Positions 20,305 through 29,604 of a DNA stretch of 64,000 nucleotides are shown one piece after another; within the stretch, counting starts at the first letter, position 1; the number at the start of each line of letters is the position of its first letter. The notes beneath the pieces were generated by a model. The model did not search any database. It saw nothing but the letters and a program-made list of their open reading frames with translations, and was not told the origin of the DNA. The stretch is from Agaribacter marinus (GTDB lineage Bacteria; Pseudomonadota; Gammaproteobacteria; Enterobacterales; Alteromonadaceae). The stretch lies in the NCBI RefSeq assembly GCF_030160655.1, contig NZ_BSOT01000005.1, positions 1,631,546 through 1,695,545 on the forward strand. The letters are read 5' to 3'. The translations under genes and the position numbers were made by a program.

Positions 20305-21096
20305 TTGGCTATTACAATAAAAACGCCTGAAGAAATAGAAAAAATGCGTGTCGCTGGAAAATTAGCATCAGATGTACTGATGATGATTGGTGAGCATGTT
20401 AAAAAAGGCGTAACAACAGACGAACTCAATACAATTTGCCACAACTATATAGTAGACGTACAAGATAGTATCCCTGCGCCATTAAATTATGGTCACCCAC
20501 CTTTCCCGAAATCAATATGTACGTCTGTTAATCATGTAATTTGCCATGGTATACCTGGTGATAAAAAACTTAAGGATGGTGACATTGTAAACATCGATGT
20601 TACGGTTATAAAAGACGGGTTTCATGGTGATACATCCAAAATGTTTGTTGTTGGCAAGCCATCTATTTTAGCTGAGCGCTTAATTCGCATTACACAAGAA
20701 TGTCTATACAAAGCGATTAAAATTGTTAAACCAGGCATTAAACTAGGTGATATCGGGCATGTTATTCAGCATCATGCCGAAGGCAATAACTACTCGGTTG
20801 TTAGAGAGTATTGTGGTCATGGTATAGGCGCGGTCTTCCATGAAGACCCGCAGGTAGTTCACTATGGGCGACCAAATACTGGCGACGAATTACAAGCCGG
20901 CATGTGCTTAACCATTGAACCAATGATCAATGCCGGTAAACGATACTCCAAAGTCTTGCCTGATCAATGGACAGTTGTGACAAAAGATCGCAGCTTAAGC
21001 GCACAATGGGAACACACACTTTTAGTGACAGATTCAGGTGTTGAAATATTAACCCATCGTGGCGAAGAAAATATTCCTCAAATTATCAGTCATTAA
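20305..21096 (+). CDS. map: Methionine aminopeptidase, type I
   Basis: Map removes the initiator methionine from new proteins. The protein aligns with E. coli Map from MAITIKTPEEIEKMRVAG to the C-terminus IPQIISH. The metal-ligand regions are visible: NIDVTVIKDGFHGDTSKMF with two aspartates, YCGHGIGAVFHEDPQ with the histidine, and TIEPMINAG with a glutamate. The start is TTG, supported by TGGAG eight to ten bases upstream and by exact agreement with the family N-terminus. It is followed by glnD and dapD. Confidence 0.95.
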   Translation: MAITIKTPEEIEKMRVAGKLASDVLMMIGEHVKKGVTTDELNTICHNYIVDVQDSIPAPLNYGHPPFPKSICTSVNHVICHGIPGDKKLKDGDIVNIDVTVIKDGFHGDTSKMFVVGKPSILAERLIRITQECLYKAIKIVKPGIKLGDIGHVIQHHAEGNNYSVVREYCGHGIGAVFHEDPQVVHYGRPNTGDELQAGMCLTIEPMINAGKRYSKVLPDQWTVVTKDRSLSAQWEHTLLVTDSGVEILTHRGEENIPQIISH

Positions 21097-21156
21097 ACAA
21101 AATGGCATTGACGTGGTGTAAAATATTGAAATCTGTTGATTGTAGAGGTATGGCAA

Positions 21157-23793
21157 ATGGCTGTTGATGCATTTATCGATGACGTAAAAGAAATTACTTC
21201 ATTAAATGATCTAAAGGCGTTCAAAGAAGCTGTACAGGCTAATTATACATGGCTTGAGAACAGTTTTACTGGCAAGAACGCAGATGAATTAGTCGTCGCT
21301 CGCTCTAATTTCACAGACGAGTTACTTTGCCATGCATGGAAATTACTGTCGTTACATACTTGCTCTAATTTGTCATTATGTGCAGTGGGAGGCTATGGTC
21401 GAGGCCAATTGCAACCATACTCAGACATAGACCTACTTGTATTGAGTAAAAAAGTGCTATCCGCTTCACAGCAAGAAACGGTAAGTCAATTTATTACATT
21501 TTTGTGGGACATTAAGTTAGAAATTGGACAATCTGTTCGTACTATAAAAGAAACTATTCAACTGGCCAAAGCAGACATTACCATCGCAACAAACCTTGTA
21601 GAGGCTAGACTACTATGCGGTTGCAGTGACACTTTCGATGCACTGATGAAAAAGGCGATTGGGCCGCGGACATGGTCAAGTAAGTTGTTTTTCAAAGCTA
21701 AACTAGATGAGCAAATCAATCGTCACCGAAAATTTGATGATACTTCATACAACTTAGAACCAAATATAAAAGAAAACCCAGGGTGCTTAAGAGACATTCA
21801 GAGTATCGGTTGGGTAGCCAAAAAGCATTTTCAAGAATACGACGGTACAACACTTATTGGGCATGGGTATTTTACCAAATTAGAACACGCCGAACTGATT
21901 GAATGCCGTTCAGAACTATGGCAAATAAGATTTGCGTTGCATATTATCGCCGGGCGTTCCGAAAATAGATTATTGTTTGACTATCAACCTCAAGTCGCTG
22001 AACGTTTGGGTTATGGTGAAAATAAGGCTGCCGTTGAAAAACTTATGAAACACTTGTTTCGTATTGTACAACGTGTATCGGAGCTAAACTCAATGTTATT
22101 GCAGCGATTTAGCAGTGATATTTTGGGACAAAGTCGGAAAAAGTTATATTGTTTTAACCAAGACTTCTGCATGCAAGATGGCAAACTAATTCCACAGCAT
22201 GACAATTGCTTTCCCTCGCCTATTTCGATATTGAACTTCTTAGGCCTACTTGCGCAAAATCCTGAGATAAAAGGACTCGATGGCAGCTGTATTCGACAAT
22301 TACGAAATGCTAGACGGCAGTTTCAATCCGCCTATTATCACGAGTATGAAGATTGTCGCGAAAAATTCATCGAACTAGTATCCACCCCTGATTTTTTTGA
22401 TTTGGGCTGGGATATTATGCATCTGCATGGAATTTTGCGCGCCTACCTGCCCCAATGGGATAATATTGTTGGCATGATGCAATTTGATTTATTCCATGCC
22501 TACACAGTAGACGAGCATACGCACCGATTAGTAAAGTATGTGCGTCGCTATTATAAAGAAAAAGAAGAGTTTCCAAGGTGTAGCAGAATTGTACACGAAC
22601 TTGATGAGCCACAAATTTTATTCATCGCTGCAATTTTCCACGATATAGCCAAAGGTCGCGGCGGCGATCATTCGAAATTAGGCGCAAAAGACGTATTTGT
22701 ATTTTGTGAACAGCACAATATCTCTGAAAAAAATACTAATATGATTGCGTGGTTGGTGGAGAACCACTTGCTGATGTCGGTGGTCGCACAACGACGTGAT
22801 ATATATGATCCGGATGTGGTCAAAGAGTTTGCCTCAGAAGTAAAAAGCCAGCTACATCTAGAATTGCTATATGCGCTGACCTTAGCGGATATCAGAGCAA
22901 CAAATAACAACTTATGGAATGATTGGAAAGCGAGCTTGTTGAGAGAGTTATATCTGTTGACTAAAAAAGCCCTCGATAACGGCTTACAATGCCAAAACAC
23001 GCTAGAAGAACGCATAGTTACGCACAAAAGTGAAGCGGCTATAGTACTCGAACAGCTCGAGGTAAATGAAGAAGATTATTTGCCTTTTTGGTCAAGAATG
23101 AATGACAACTACTTTGCTCGTTTCAAGCCTGCTCAGATCGCTTGGCACTCTCAAGTCATTACATCAAGGGGACATCAGTTGCTAGAAAAAGACGTAATAG
23201 TGGCTGCAAGCAACTTTACGTCACGCGCAGGAACAGAACTGCTAATTTATTGCCATGATAGACCTGCACTTTTCGCGCAAATCGCCTCAGTCTTAGATAG
23301 TCGAAATTGTTCCATACATGATGCACAAATTGTTGTTACCAGTGATGGGTACGTATTTGATAGCATGATTATATTGGACGAAAATTCAGAGCGAATAAGC
23401 ACACAACCTAGAGCTGATAACATAGCCAAGGCTGTGCATCAGCAATTGGTCAAACCAGGGCGCTCACATAGCAATAAACGCAGAATGTCTAGGCAAATGC
23501 GACAACTTGATGTGCCTACAAAAGTACGCTTTTTTGATATTCAAGATGGCTCAACATTAATTGAATTAGAAGCCTTAGACGCACCTGGCCTATTGGCCAA
23601 AATAGGACATTTGTTTGTCGACTTAAATATTACTTTAAAAATGGCGAAAATAACCACCATTGGTGAACGTGCAGAAGATGTATTTATTATCAGCAATGCA
23701 GATGGTGAAACCCTTACTCAAGAACAAAAAATCTTGTTACGTAAACAACTCAAAATCAAACTAGATCAACCGGAAGTGAATACAGCAATATGA
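21157..23793 (+). CDS. glnD: Bifunctional uridylyltransferase/uridylyl-removing enzyme GlnD
   Basis: GlnD senses glutamine and adds or removes UMP on the PII protein, controlling nitrogen assimilation. Domains in order: a nucleotidyltransferase with [19 protein letters not shown] (about 80-100), the PII-uridylyltransferase helical region, an HD hydrolase domain with [13 protein letters not shown] (about 495-510), and two C-terminal ACT domains that bind glutamine. I chose the ATG at 21157 (878 residues) because AGAGG lies eight bases upstream; the frame is open from a TTG at 21136. It overlaps dapD by four bases (ATGA). Confidence 0.95.
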   Translation: MAVDAFIDDVKEITSLNDLKAFKEAVQANYTWLENSFTGKNADELVVARSNFTDELLCHAWKLLSLHTCSNLSLCAVGGYGRGQLQPYSDIDLLVLSKKVLSASQQETVSQFITFLWDIKLEIGQSVRTIKETIQLAKADITIATNLVEARLLCGCSDTFDALMKKAIGPRTWSSKLFFKAKLDEQINRHRKFDDTSYNLEPNIKENPGCLRDIQSIGWVAKKHFQEYDGTTLIGHGYFTKLEHAELIECRSELWQIRFALHIIAGRSENRLLFDYQPQVAERLGYGENKAAVEKLMKHLFRIVQRVSELNSMLLQRFSSDILGQSRKKLYCFNQDFCMQDGKLIPQHDNCFPSPISILNFLGLLAQNPEIKGLDGSCIRQLRNARRQFQSAYYHEYEDCREKFIELVSTPDFFDLGWDIMHLHGILRAYLPQWDNIVGMMQFDLFHAYTVDEHTHRLVKYVRRYYKEKEEFPRCSRIVHELDEPQILFIAAIFHDIAKGRGGDHSKLGAKDVFVFCEQHNISEKNTNMIAWLVENHLLMSVVAQRRDIYDPDVVKEFASEVKSQLHLELLYALTLADIRATNNNLWNDWKASLLRELYLLTKKALDNGLQCQNTLEERIVTHKSEAAIVLEQLEVNEEDYLPFWSRMNDNYFARFKPAQIAWHSQVITSRGHQLLEKDVIVAASNFTSRAGTELLIYCHDRPALFAQIASVLDSRNCSIHDAQIVVTSDGYVFDSMIILDENSERISTQPRADNIAKAVHQQLVKPGRSHSNKRRMSRQMRQLDVPTKVRFFDIQDGSTLIELEALDAPGLLAKIGHLFVDLNITLKMAKITTIGERAEDVFIISNADGETLTQEQKILLRKQLKIKLDQPEVNTAI

Positions 23794-24614
23794 ATAATTT
23801 AGCCAATGTGATTGAACAAGCCTTCGATAACCGCAATTCATTTACTGCAGAAACAGCATCAGTAGAAATTAAGGATGCAGTGACACAAGCAATCGAATCA
23901 TTGAATGCGGGTACTGCACGAGTGGCAGAAAAAATTGATGGAAAATGGCAAGTAAACGAATGGCTTAAAAAAGCCGTTTTACTTTATTTTAAGTTGCATG
24001 ACAATAAAGTAATCGAAGGCGCAGAGTCAACGTTCTTCGACAAAGTACCCTTGAAATTTTCGGGTTATGATGAAGCTAGATTTAAAGCAGAAGGTATGCG
24101 TGTTGTCCCACCTGCGGCCGTTAGAACGGGTTCTTTTATCGGTAAAAACGTGGTTGTCATGCCTTCTTACGTGAACATTGGTGCCTTTGTAGATGAAGGC
24201 ACGATGGTTGACACGTGGGCAACAGTAGGTTCATGTGCGCAAATTGGTAAAAATGTGCACTTATCTGGTGGTGTGGGTATTGGTGGAGTACTAGAACCCT
24301 TGCAAGCAAGCCCAACGATTATCGAAAATAATTGTTTCATTGGCGCCCGTTCAGAGATCGTAGAAGGCGTGATTGTAGAAGAAGGTTCGGTTATTTCGAT
24401 GGGCGTATATATCGGTCAAAGTACGAAGATATATGACCGCGAAAGTGGCGAAATACACTATGGTAGAGTGCCTGCGGGCTCTGTAGTAGTACCGGGCAAT
24501 TTACCAAGTAAATGTGGAAAGTACTCATTGTATGCAGCCGTCATCGTTAAGCGTGTTGATGCTAAAACTTTATCAAAAACAGGCATAAACGATATACTAC
24601 GCAATGCAGAATAA
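23790..24614 (+). CDS. dapD: 2,3,4,5-tetrahydropyridine-2,6-dicarboxylate N-succinyltransferase
   Basis: DapD succinylates tetrahydrodipicolinate in the lysine and diaminopimelate pathway. The 274-residue protein has a helical N-terminal domain and a left-handed beta-helix of hexapeptide repeats from about residue 105, with [20 protein letters not shown] and the [14 protein letters not shown] segment that is characteristic of DapD. The ATG overlaps the glnD stop (ATGA), so it is translationally coupled to glnD. A strong terminator follows. Confidence 0.96.
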   Translation: MNNLANVIEQAFDNRNSFTAETASVEIKDAVTQAIESLNAGTARVAEKIDGKWQVNEWLKKAVLLYFKLHDNKVIEGAESTFFDKVPLKFSGYDEARFKAEGMRVVPPAAVRTGSFIGKNVVVMPSYVNIGAFVDEGTMVDTWATVGSCAQIGKNVHLSGGVGIGGVLEPLQASPTIIENNCFIGARSEIVEGVIVEEGSVISMGVYIGQSTKIYDRESGEIHYGRVPAGSVVVPGNLPSKCGKYSLYAAVIVKRVDAKTLSKTGINDILRNAE

Positions 24615-24625
24615 ACGCTAAAATT

Positions 24626-24667
24626 TGTCCCGTCCTAAAAACCGTTAACTTATTTTAGGACGGGACA
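24626..24667. terminator. Bidirectional terminator between dapD and yqcA
   Basis: TGTCCCGTCCTAAAA and its exact complement form a 15-bp stem around a 12-base loop. The stem ends in A/T runs on both sides and the genes converge on it, so it can end both transcripts. Confidence 0.85.
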
Positions 24668-24681
24668 TCACAAGAAAGACC

Positions 24682-25134
24682 TTAGTCTTTCGCCAACGCA
24701 GAGACAAGCGTTTTCACCCAAGGCGTAACTTCATCTTCAGGAGACAATGTTTCGATAGCATCGACTTCGAGCAAATCAGCTACAGGCTTACCTTCTAGTG
24801 TCGTCAGCAATTTAAAAAATTGCTTGCCTGCGCCACAAAAACTATCGGCATAGCTACTATCTCCCAAGGCAGCGACAGCAAACGCTTTTTGACCCATTGG
24901 TGGTAACTGCGCTTTCAAATCATCATAAAAAAGCTCAAGATTTGGCGGAACGTCGCCCTGGCCAGTCGTCGACGTCACGACAAGTACTGCTTCCGCATCA
25001 GTAAAATCACTCACACTTGGATCGGCAAACACTTCGGCGTCAACACCTTCTGATTCAAGCATAATTTGGACTTCTTCCGCGACTTGTTGTGCGTTTCCAT
25101 AAACTGATCCTGCAAAAATACTCACTTTACGCAT
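24682..25134 (-). CDS. yqcA: Short-chain flavodoxin, YqcA type
   Basis: The protein is a single flavodoxin domain of 150 residues. The FMN phosphate loop is GSVYGNAQQVAEE (about 9-21), followed by the STTGQGDVPPN loop and ALGDSSYADSFCGAGKQF near the isoalloxazine ring. It matches E. coli YqcA better than MioC, and it lies next to truC, as yqcA does in E. coli. The electron-transfer partner is not known from the sequence. It starts 106 bases downstream of truC on the same strand. Confidence 0.85.
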   Translation of the reverse strand: MRKVSIFAGSVYGNAQQVAEEVQIMLESEGVDAEVFADPSVSDFTDAEAVLVVTSTTGQGDVPPNLELFYDDLKAQLPPMGQKAFAVAALGDSSYADSFCGAGKQFFKLLTTLEGKPVADLLEVDAIETLSPEDEVTPWVKTLVSALAKD

Positions 25135-25240
25135 ATGTTTATCTACCTTTTTTACTCTCGTCAGCGCCTATTCTCTTATCCATCGCAACACTTCATGGGA
25201 ACGGCAATTTGTTAATCAAATGGAGGCTACTTGATTGAAA

Positions 25241-26044
25241 TCAAGCGTCTTGAATCGATTTATCAGAAATTAAATCCAACAAACACGCCCCAGCATAAAT
25301 TTTCCTTTCTACGTCGCTATGGATACTTACGTGAGTATTTCTCGAAAATTGTCTAAGTAAACAAGTAAAAGCATCATCGAATTTGCACTTTACATGTACC
25401 ATCTTAGAATGTACCGGATGAAAAAACGAAATACTATGTGCATGTAGGGCTAACCTAGGGAAACTTAGCTGCTCTCTTGCGAATCGGTTCTGCTTACCAT
25501 CACCGTGGGTCGTATCACCAATAATGGGGTGTCGTATGTGTGCCATATGCCTACGAAGTTGATGTTTCCGGCCCGTAATTGGACTTAATTTCAGCAATGA
25601 AAACCGCGCACTCGGATATCGCGAAACGGGCAAAGGAATTTGAATACTAGCGATTGGCGCTAGCTTCGTAATCGCGTCTTTTTTGTCGTTCACTTTGGCC
25701 AAGTTATCGGTCATCTTATCCAATTTTTCAGCAAGCGGATAATCGATAAGCATCGGCACTTCTACAAAACCTCTAACCACTGCAACATAATGTTTTTCAA
25801 CACGATGTTCTGCAAATTGCGGCTGCACTTGTTTTGCCACATCAGACGATGTTGCGAATAACAACGCGCCAGATGTAGGTTTATCTAAACGATGCAAGGG
25901 GTATACATGCATTCCGATTTGGTCGCGTAATTTCTGCATAACAAACTCGGTCTCATACCTATCAACCATACTGCGATGCACCAGCATATTTGCAGGTTTG
26001 TTCACAACGATTAAGTGTTCATCGCGATACGCCAAGTCTAACAT
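25241..26044 (-). CDS. truC: tRNA pseudouridine-65 synthase TruC
   Basis: TruC makes pseudouridine at position 65 in the T-arm of several tRNAs. The RluA-family fold shows LIVVNKPANMLVHRS near the N-terminus and the catalytic aspartate in YPLHRLDKPTSGALLFA; later ITGRKHQLRRHMAHIRHPI is the conserved RNA-binding region. Length is 267. It is divergent from the DUF3549 gene. The small yqcC gene that precedes truC in E. coli is absent here. Confidence 0.9.
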   Translation of the reverse strand: MLDLAYRDEHLIVVNKPANMLVHRSMVDRYETEFVMQKLRDQIGMHVYPLHRLDKPTSGALLFATSSDVAKQVQPQFAEHRVEKHYVAVVRGFVEVPMLIDYPLAEKLDKMTDNLAKVNDKKDAITKLAPIASIQIPLPVSRYPSARFSLLKLSPITGRKHQLRRHMAHIRHPIIGDTTHGDGKQNRFAREQLSFPRLALHAHSISFFHPVHSKMVHVKCKFDDAFTCLLRQFSRNTHVSIHSDVERKIYAGACLLDLISDKSIQDA

Positions 26045-26160
26045 TGAAACATTTCCTGATAGACAAATAAAATTTGCATGGATTATCGCATTTCGTGCCT
26101 TTGAATACCTTAGGTAAATGTTAGAATATTATTTGTATATACCTAACATAAAATAAGTAA

Positions 26161-27219
26161 GTGACATTAATGCAAGAAGCCAGATCAATTTCCACCATCA
26201 GTGAGTTTCTCCTTCATGCTGGTACAGAATATATTGTACTCGATGTTAGTAGAGGAATTCGCATAGTTGACAATCAACGCTTCTTTGAATATGAAAATTG
26301 CACCCACGCGTTTCCTCATCCGCGTCAAACACATGCTTGGCTCTGCATCATGTTTTGGAACAAAAAACTAAATTCAGAACATTACATATGGTACGTTAAG
26401 CTGCCAGTGGATGAAAACAGCTTAATAGTTGCCGCTGCTCGAGACCAATTTTTGCAGATTGTTGTAGATTCGCTTGGCAAATCTATTGACGATGAACAAC
26501 GCCTAAAACATGGTTTACCCGAGAACCCCTGCGTGTTTACGCCAAGTCAGCAAATGAGAGCTGACTGCAATGCGAAATTTAAGAAATACTTAGCGGACAA
26601 TGATGTCGAAGATGCATTTAAACCACTAGATGACTCATCTACGTGGACCTATTTGCAAGCGCCTTCTGTACAGCGTTGGGAAACGTTGAGTGTGCAAAAT
26701 ATTGCAGATATTATCGTATTTGCCGACCAAACAGACATAGAAGAGTGCCTGCTAAAACACCTTGAACAATATCCAGGGCCAGTACTCAATTGTATATTGA
26801 GCACACTTGAAGGTATATCGATCTCCGAAAAACTAAGTAAATACCTTGGTTCTTTGTTTTATAAATATACTCAGGAGCAAGCTTTAATTTTAAGAGCATT
26901 AACAAACGGAAATCTAAATATTAAAACTCAATTAATCGATGATATTTTGGCAACCAATGATAAGCTCGACGTTGAACTATTAGTCGTTATCGCAGGTCGT
27001 CATTGGCATTTACTACGTGATAGCGAACGGCTATCACGGTATATGAAAAAGGTTGCTGAAGCCATGCCAGATTTTACATTGTTTAAAGGCATATATAGTG
27101 ATTTGGTGCAAATACCAAGTGTAAGGGATCATTTGCTCGATTTCTTAAGAAACCCGGAACGCTCAGACGTCGTTGCGAGCGCAATAGGTGACTTACTGTC
27201 AAGTACGGGGCATGTATGA
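26161..27219 (+). CDS. DUF3549-family protein
   Basis: The 352-residue protein has no signal peptide or membrane segment. Its N-terminus (ISTISEFLLHAGTEYIVLD) resembles the DUF3549 family, known from Vibrio, Shewanella and Alteromonas near truC and without a known function. The second half is helical and Leu-rich, which could be a repeat fold. The start may be GTG at 26161 or ATG at 26170; no good ribosome-binding site separates them. Its stop overlaps the start of the DUF3301 gene (ATGA), so the two are coupled. The family call is from memory of its pattern. Confidence 0.65.
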   Translation: MTLMQEARSISTISEFLLHAGTEYIVLDVSRGIRIVDNQRFFEYENCTHAFPHPRQTHAWLCIMFWNKKLNSEHYIWYVKLPVDENSLIVAAARDQFLQIVVDSLGKSIDDEQRLKHGLPENPCVFTPSQQMRADCNAKFKKYLADNDVEDAFKPLDDSSTWTYLQAPSVQRWETLSVQNIADIIVFADQTDIEECLLKHLEQYPGPVLNCILSTLEGISISEKLSKYLGSLFYKYTQEQALILRALTNGNLNIKTQLIDDILATNDKLDVELLVVIAGRHWHLLRDSERLSRYMKKVAEAMPDFTLFKGIYSDLVQIPSVRDHLLDFLRNPERSDVVASAIGDLLSSTGHV

Positions 27220-27521
27220 CACTTTTAGATATTTTAATTTTGGCGATATTAATCCCCGTGTGTATTCAATTTTGGCGTATTCGAGGTATCGCAGAATATG
27301 CGGTTGCTTATAGTAAACAATATTGTGAAAGAGAGAACTTACAGTATATTTCATTAGCAAGAACGTCGACAAAACTAGGGATTCATCGGGGCAAGCTTGA
27401 CTGGAAAAACTCATATGAGCTGGCATTTAGCAGCGACGGAGAAACGGCATATATCGGTACAGTAAAAACGGTAGGGAAAAAGGTTATAGAAGTTAATCTT
27501 CCCGTATATCGAGTGGTGTAG
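27216..27521 (+). CDS. DUF3301-family small membrane-anchored protein
   Basis: This is a 101-residue protein with one hydrophobic segment at residues 3-18 (LLDILILAILIPVCIQFW), followed by a soluble C-terminal part rich in charged residues. The pattern fits DUF3301, a small family found next to DUF3549 in marine gammaproteobacteria; function unknown. It overlaps the preceding gene by four bases. The terminator after it is shared with the convergent CsrB-like RNA. Confidence 0.65.
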   Translation: MTLLDILILAILIPVCIQFWRIRGIAEYAVAYSKQYCERENLQYISLARTSTKLGIHRGKLDWKNSYELAFSSDGETAYIGTVKTVGKKVIEVNLPVYRVV

Positions 27522-27601
27522 TGTATCATCTGCATCTAGCAATATGATAAATTTAAGTCTTTTGGCGAGTTAAAACGTTTTTCTGAAAAGAATGTATCCA
27601 A

Positions 27602-27981
27602 GAAAAAAGCAGACCTAAGTCTGCTTTCTTTTTGAATTTTGAGCTTCCTTCTCGGCGTTCCTTTGCTAATACATCGTCCAGATAGAATCCATTACGCCCC
27701 TTTCCATTTTCTCCCACTCATCCTAAGCAGGCAACACATCCGTTGTGAAGGTCCCTTTCCATTTTATCCATTTTCACATCACATCCAAATGATAAGAATC
27801 TTCGTCCCGAAGTTGTCCTTTAGCTTCCCTACTAACGGTTGTCCTAACCGATTATGTTTCTTACGTCGTCCTGAAGTTCCCTGAAACAAATTAACTTCAT
27901 CCTGAAGTTGTCCTTAGTATCCGTACTACGATTATCCTTAATCGCTACTGCCTCATACTTCTTCCTGAAGTTCCGTAAGGC
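27602..27981 (-). ncRNA. csrB: CsrB-family regulatory RNA (candidate)
   Basis: The minus strand between 27640 and 27980 holds 24 GGA trinucleotides by my count and the plus strand none, where about five would be expected by chance. Many are in the forms AGGA, GGGA or ACTTCAGGA, often spaced by 10-20 bases. The element ends in a Rho-independent terminator, and its strand carries no start codon with a long frame. This is the pattern of CsrB/CsrC/RsmZ RNAs, which bind many CsrA dimers and so relieve CsrA repression. In E. coli csrB lies between yqcC-truC and syd; here the element lies between the truC and syd neighbourhoods. The 5' end is estimated from the promoter. Confidence 0.85.
27607..27626. 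terminator. Terminator of the CsrB-like RNA, shared with DUF3301
   Basis: AAGCAGAC, a four-base loop and GTCTGCTT form an eight-pair stem followed on the minus strand by TTTTTTC. In the plus direction the run is CTTTCTTTTT, so it may also end the DUF3301 transcript. Confidence 0.85.
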
Positions 27982-27987
27982 AGGATT

Positions 27988-28017
27988 AGAATACCCAATC
28001 GAATACTGTATCGGTAA
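27988..28017 (-). promoter_or_regulatory. Promoter candidate of the CsrB-like RNA
   Basis: On the minus strand TTACCG, an 18-base spacer and TATTCT are seen, each with four of six consensus bases. Transcription would start near 27981, just before the first GGA. The box assignment is a guess by eye. Confidence 0.45.
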
Positions 28018-28046
28018 GTTATTTTAATTATTTAGCATTAACATGA

Positions 28047-28064
28047 TCTATACTTAAGTATAGA
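28047..28064. promoter_or_regulatory. Perfect 18-base palindrome upstream of the CsrB-like RNA
   Basis: TCTATACTT is followed directly by its complement AAGTATAGA. It lies about 75 bases upstream of the predicted RNA start, a position suited to a regulator site. It has no U-run and no gene in front, so it is not a terminator. No regulator can be named. Confidence 0.45.
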
Positions 28065-28146
28065 ATACCTGGTAAATGTATGTTTTATATAGAAATAGAC
28101 ATTTTTACTGAGAAAAAATTGTAAACAATTTACAGATATATTAGAC

Positions 28147-28174
28147 AGCGTTGTAAGACATTTCTTACAACGCT
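28147..28174. promoter_or_regulatory. GacA/UvrY-type box TGTAAG-N6-CTTACA, inside a 28-base inverted repeat
   Basis: The bases 28152-28169 read TGTAAG, ACATTT, CTTACA, an exact match to the GacA/UvrY/VarA upstream activating sequence found before csrB/rsmZ-type RNA genes. It is centred about 180 bases upstream of the predicted RNA start; the E. coli sites are also far upstream. The match sits inside a longer repeat with 12-base arms (AGCGTTGTAAGA). This hairpin lies a few bases after the stop of the GNAT gene, so it could also act as that gene's terminator, although it lacks a U-run. Confidence 0.65.
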
Positions 28175-28180
28175 TTGCGG

Positions 28181-28831
28181 CTATTTGGAAGTTAGCTTTC
28201 TAGGACGAAACATAACATTACCTGTGATATTACCAACAGAGATATTTGCAACGCCGCTAAAGGCTGCATCAACAAAAAATGACTTACATTTATCAACAGT
28301 AACGAGTACACCAATCCCTTCAGATGACGGGTCATCTTCCAATACGCCAAGGATTGCACTCATAAGCATATGACCTAGTCCAATATCCTGATAATCAGGG
28401 TGAACGCCTATCAAAGACAACATGTGGTAATTCTCAGCAGGTATTTGCTCTCTGACTTTTTCTTCTTTGGCTATCATTTGCTTAGTACCAAAATACCCTG
28501 CCGTTAGTAGCATCTTCAAACGCCAATGCCAAAAGCGACCAGCGCCAAAAGCGGCATCAGGGCTAATTAAGCAACTGACTGCCAGTAGACGGTCATCTTC
28601 ATATAATCCAACCAAGGGCTGCTGAGCATCCCAAAAAGTATTCACTTCTTCACGAATTGCAGAGCGCAAGCGTGCTTCATAACCTTCTTTATCAGCGTTA
28701 AAAATATCAGTGAATAACGGGTCATCAAAATAAGCGTTATACAGTATTGATGCTGCAACACTCAAATCTTCAGCGGAAAGATAAGAAAAAGTTATATGCT
28801 CTACATCTGGTTGATAAACTGAAGTGGCCAT
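28181..28831 (-). CDS. GNAT-family N-acetyltransferase
   Basis: The protein (216 residues from the ATG at 28831) has a GNAT fold: a core beta strand LSLIGVHPDYQ followed by the acetyl-CoA pyrophosphate loop QDIGLGHML, matching Q/RxxGxG/A. The upstream part has the FTDIFNADKE and WHWRLKMLL helices of the YjdJ/MarR-like acetyltransferases seen in many bacteria; the substrate is not known. A TTG at 28861 would add ten residues, but the ATG has GGA nine bases before it. It lies between the CsrB-like RNA control region and a lipoprotein gene. Confidence 0.75.
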   Translation of the reverse strand: MATSVYQPDVEHITFSYLSAEDLSVAASILYNAYFDDPLFTDIFNADKEGYEARLRSAIREEVNTFWDAQQPLVGLYEDDRLLAVSCLISPDAAFGAGRFWHWRLKMLLTAGYFGTKQMIAKEEKVREQIPAENYHMLSLIGVHPDYQDIGLGHMLMSAILGVLEDDPSSEGIGVLVTVDKCKSFFVDAAFSGVANISVGNITGNVMFRPRKLTSK

Positions 28832-28947
28832 TCTACTGTCCAATTGTTGTTTGTTGCACAAAATTGCAATTAAGAATGACCAGTGTAGTAGATAAATGAA
28901 GCACTTGTAAATTGTTTTACATTTTTTTTACATTTGCAGGGCTCAAT

Positions 28948-29313
28948 TTATAAGTGCTGAATAGCCGTATCACCGTAACCTACCAACTCTCCATTATTGA
29001 ATACTAGCGGTGTGCATTCGTCTTTACTCGTATTCCCATCACTATGCACATGCTGTGTACGATAAAAGAGTACTTTATATTCTTTGTCCTCTTTCATAAG
29101 CATTTCACTAAAATCTGGTGTGCCTAAAGCACTTTTTACTAGACTAATGTCTGTACCAGCGCTTAAGGTTGCAATATAACTCTTATTCTTCTGCTCTCGC
29201 TTTTTTTCGCTATGATAATAATTCCCACGATCATGATCGTCATCATTCACTGAAATGACACACCCTTGAAGTATAAAAAGAGAAGCTAAACCTGCAAAGA
29301 CTAATTTTGACAT
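28948..29313 (-). CDS. Small lipoprotein, DUF3192-like
   Basis: The 121-residue protein has a type II signal peptide with lipobox LQGC (Cys at about 17), followed by an Asp/His-rich linker (NDDDHDRGNYYHSEKK) and a compact domain. The domain contains SLVKSALGTPDFSEML and ends DECTPLVFNNGELVGYG, which resembles the DUF3192/SmpA-like small lipoprotein domains of gammaproteobacteria. AGGAA lies eight bases before the ATG. The residue after Cys is Val, not Asp, so outer-membrane sorting is expected. Function unknown. Confidence 0.7.
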   Translation of the reverse strand: MSKLVFAGLASLFILQGCVISVNDDDHDRGNYYHSEKKREQKNKSYIATLSAGTDISLVKSALGTPDFSEMLMKEDKEYKVLFYRTQHVHSDGNTSKDECTPLVFNNGELVGYGDTAIQHL

Positions 29314-29604
29314 ACTAACGTTCCTACTAAAGTTAAACTCAGCTCAATTTCATGTCGAGCTGAAAGCTGATTATTGTATTTGGTGCAACTTTAGTTTCGA
29401 AAACTCACCATTTCAAACGACAAAGTGTTTCAAAATCTAAATGTTCCAAATTTTGTAGTGCTAAAATGTCTAACTATCAATAATCAGACCAAATAATATA
29501 ATTCATATATATCAAATAGATAGCTATATTAGTAAGGCTCTCACATTGTAATTCTCACTAAATTTTGGCAAATTTGCGCAAAATGTTTAAATATTGGAAA
29601 TAAA
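29314..29604. other. AT-rich intergenic stretch
   Basis: The gap between the lipoprotein gene and the small plus-strand gene is AT-rich. It must hold two divergent promoters, but I see no clear pair of boxes. A weak stem (CAGCTC with GAGCTG) lies near 29340-29362. No RNA gene or repeat is seen. Confidence 0.4.

Noticed and set aside
27639-27884. 81-codon plus-strand frame opposite the CsrB-like RNA
   Set aside because: Its Pro/Leu/Phe-rich content comes from the TCC repeats that are GGA on the other strand; no ribosome-binding site and no conserved-looking domain.
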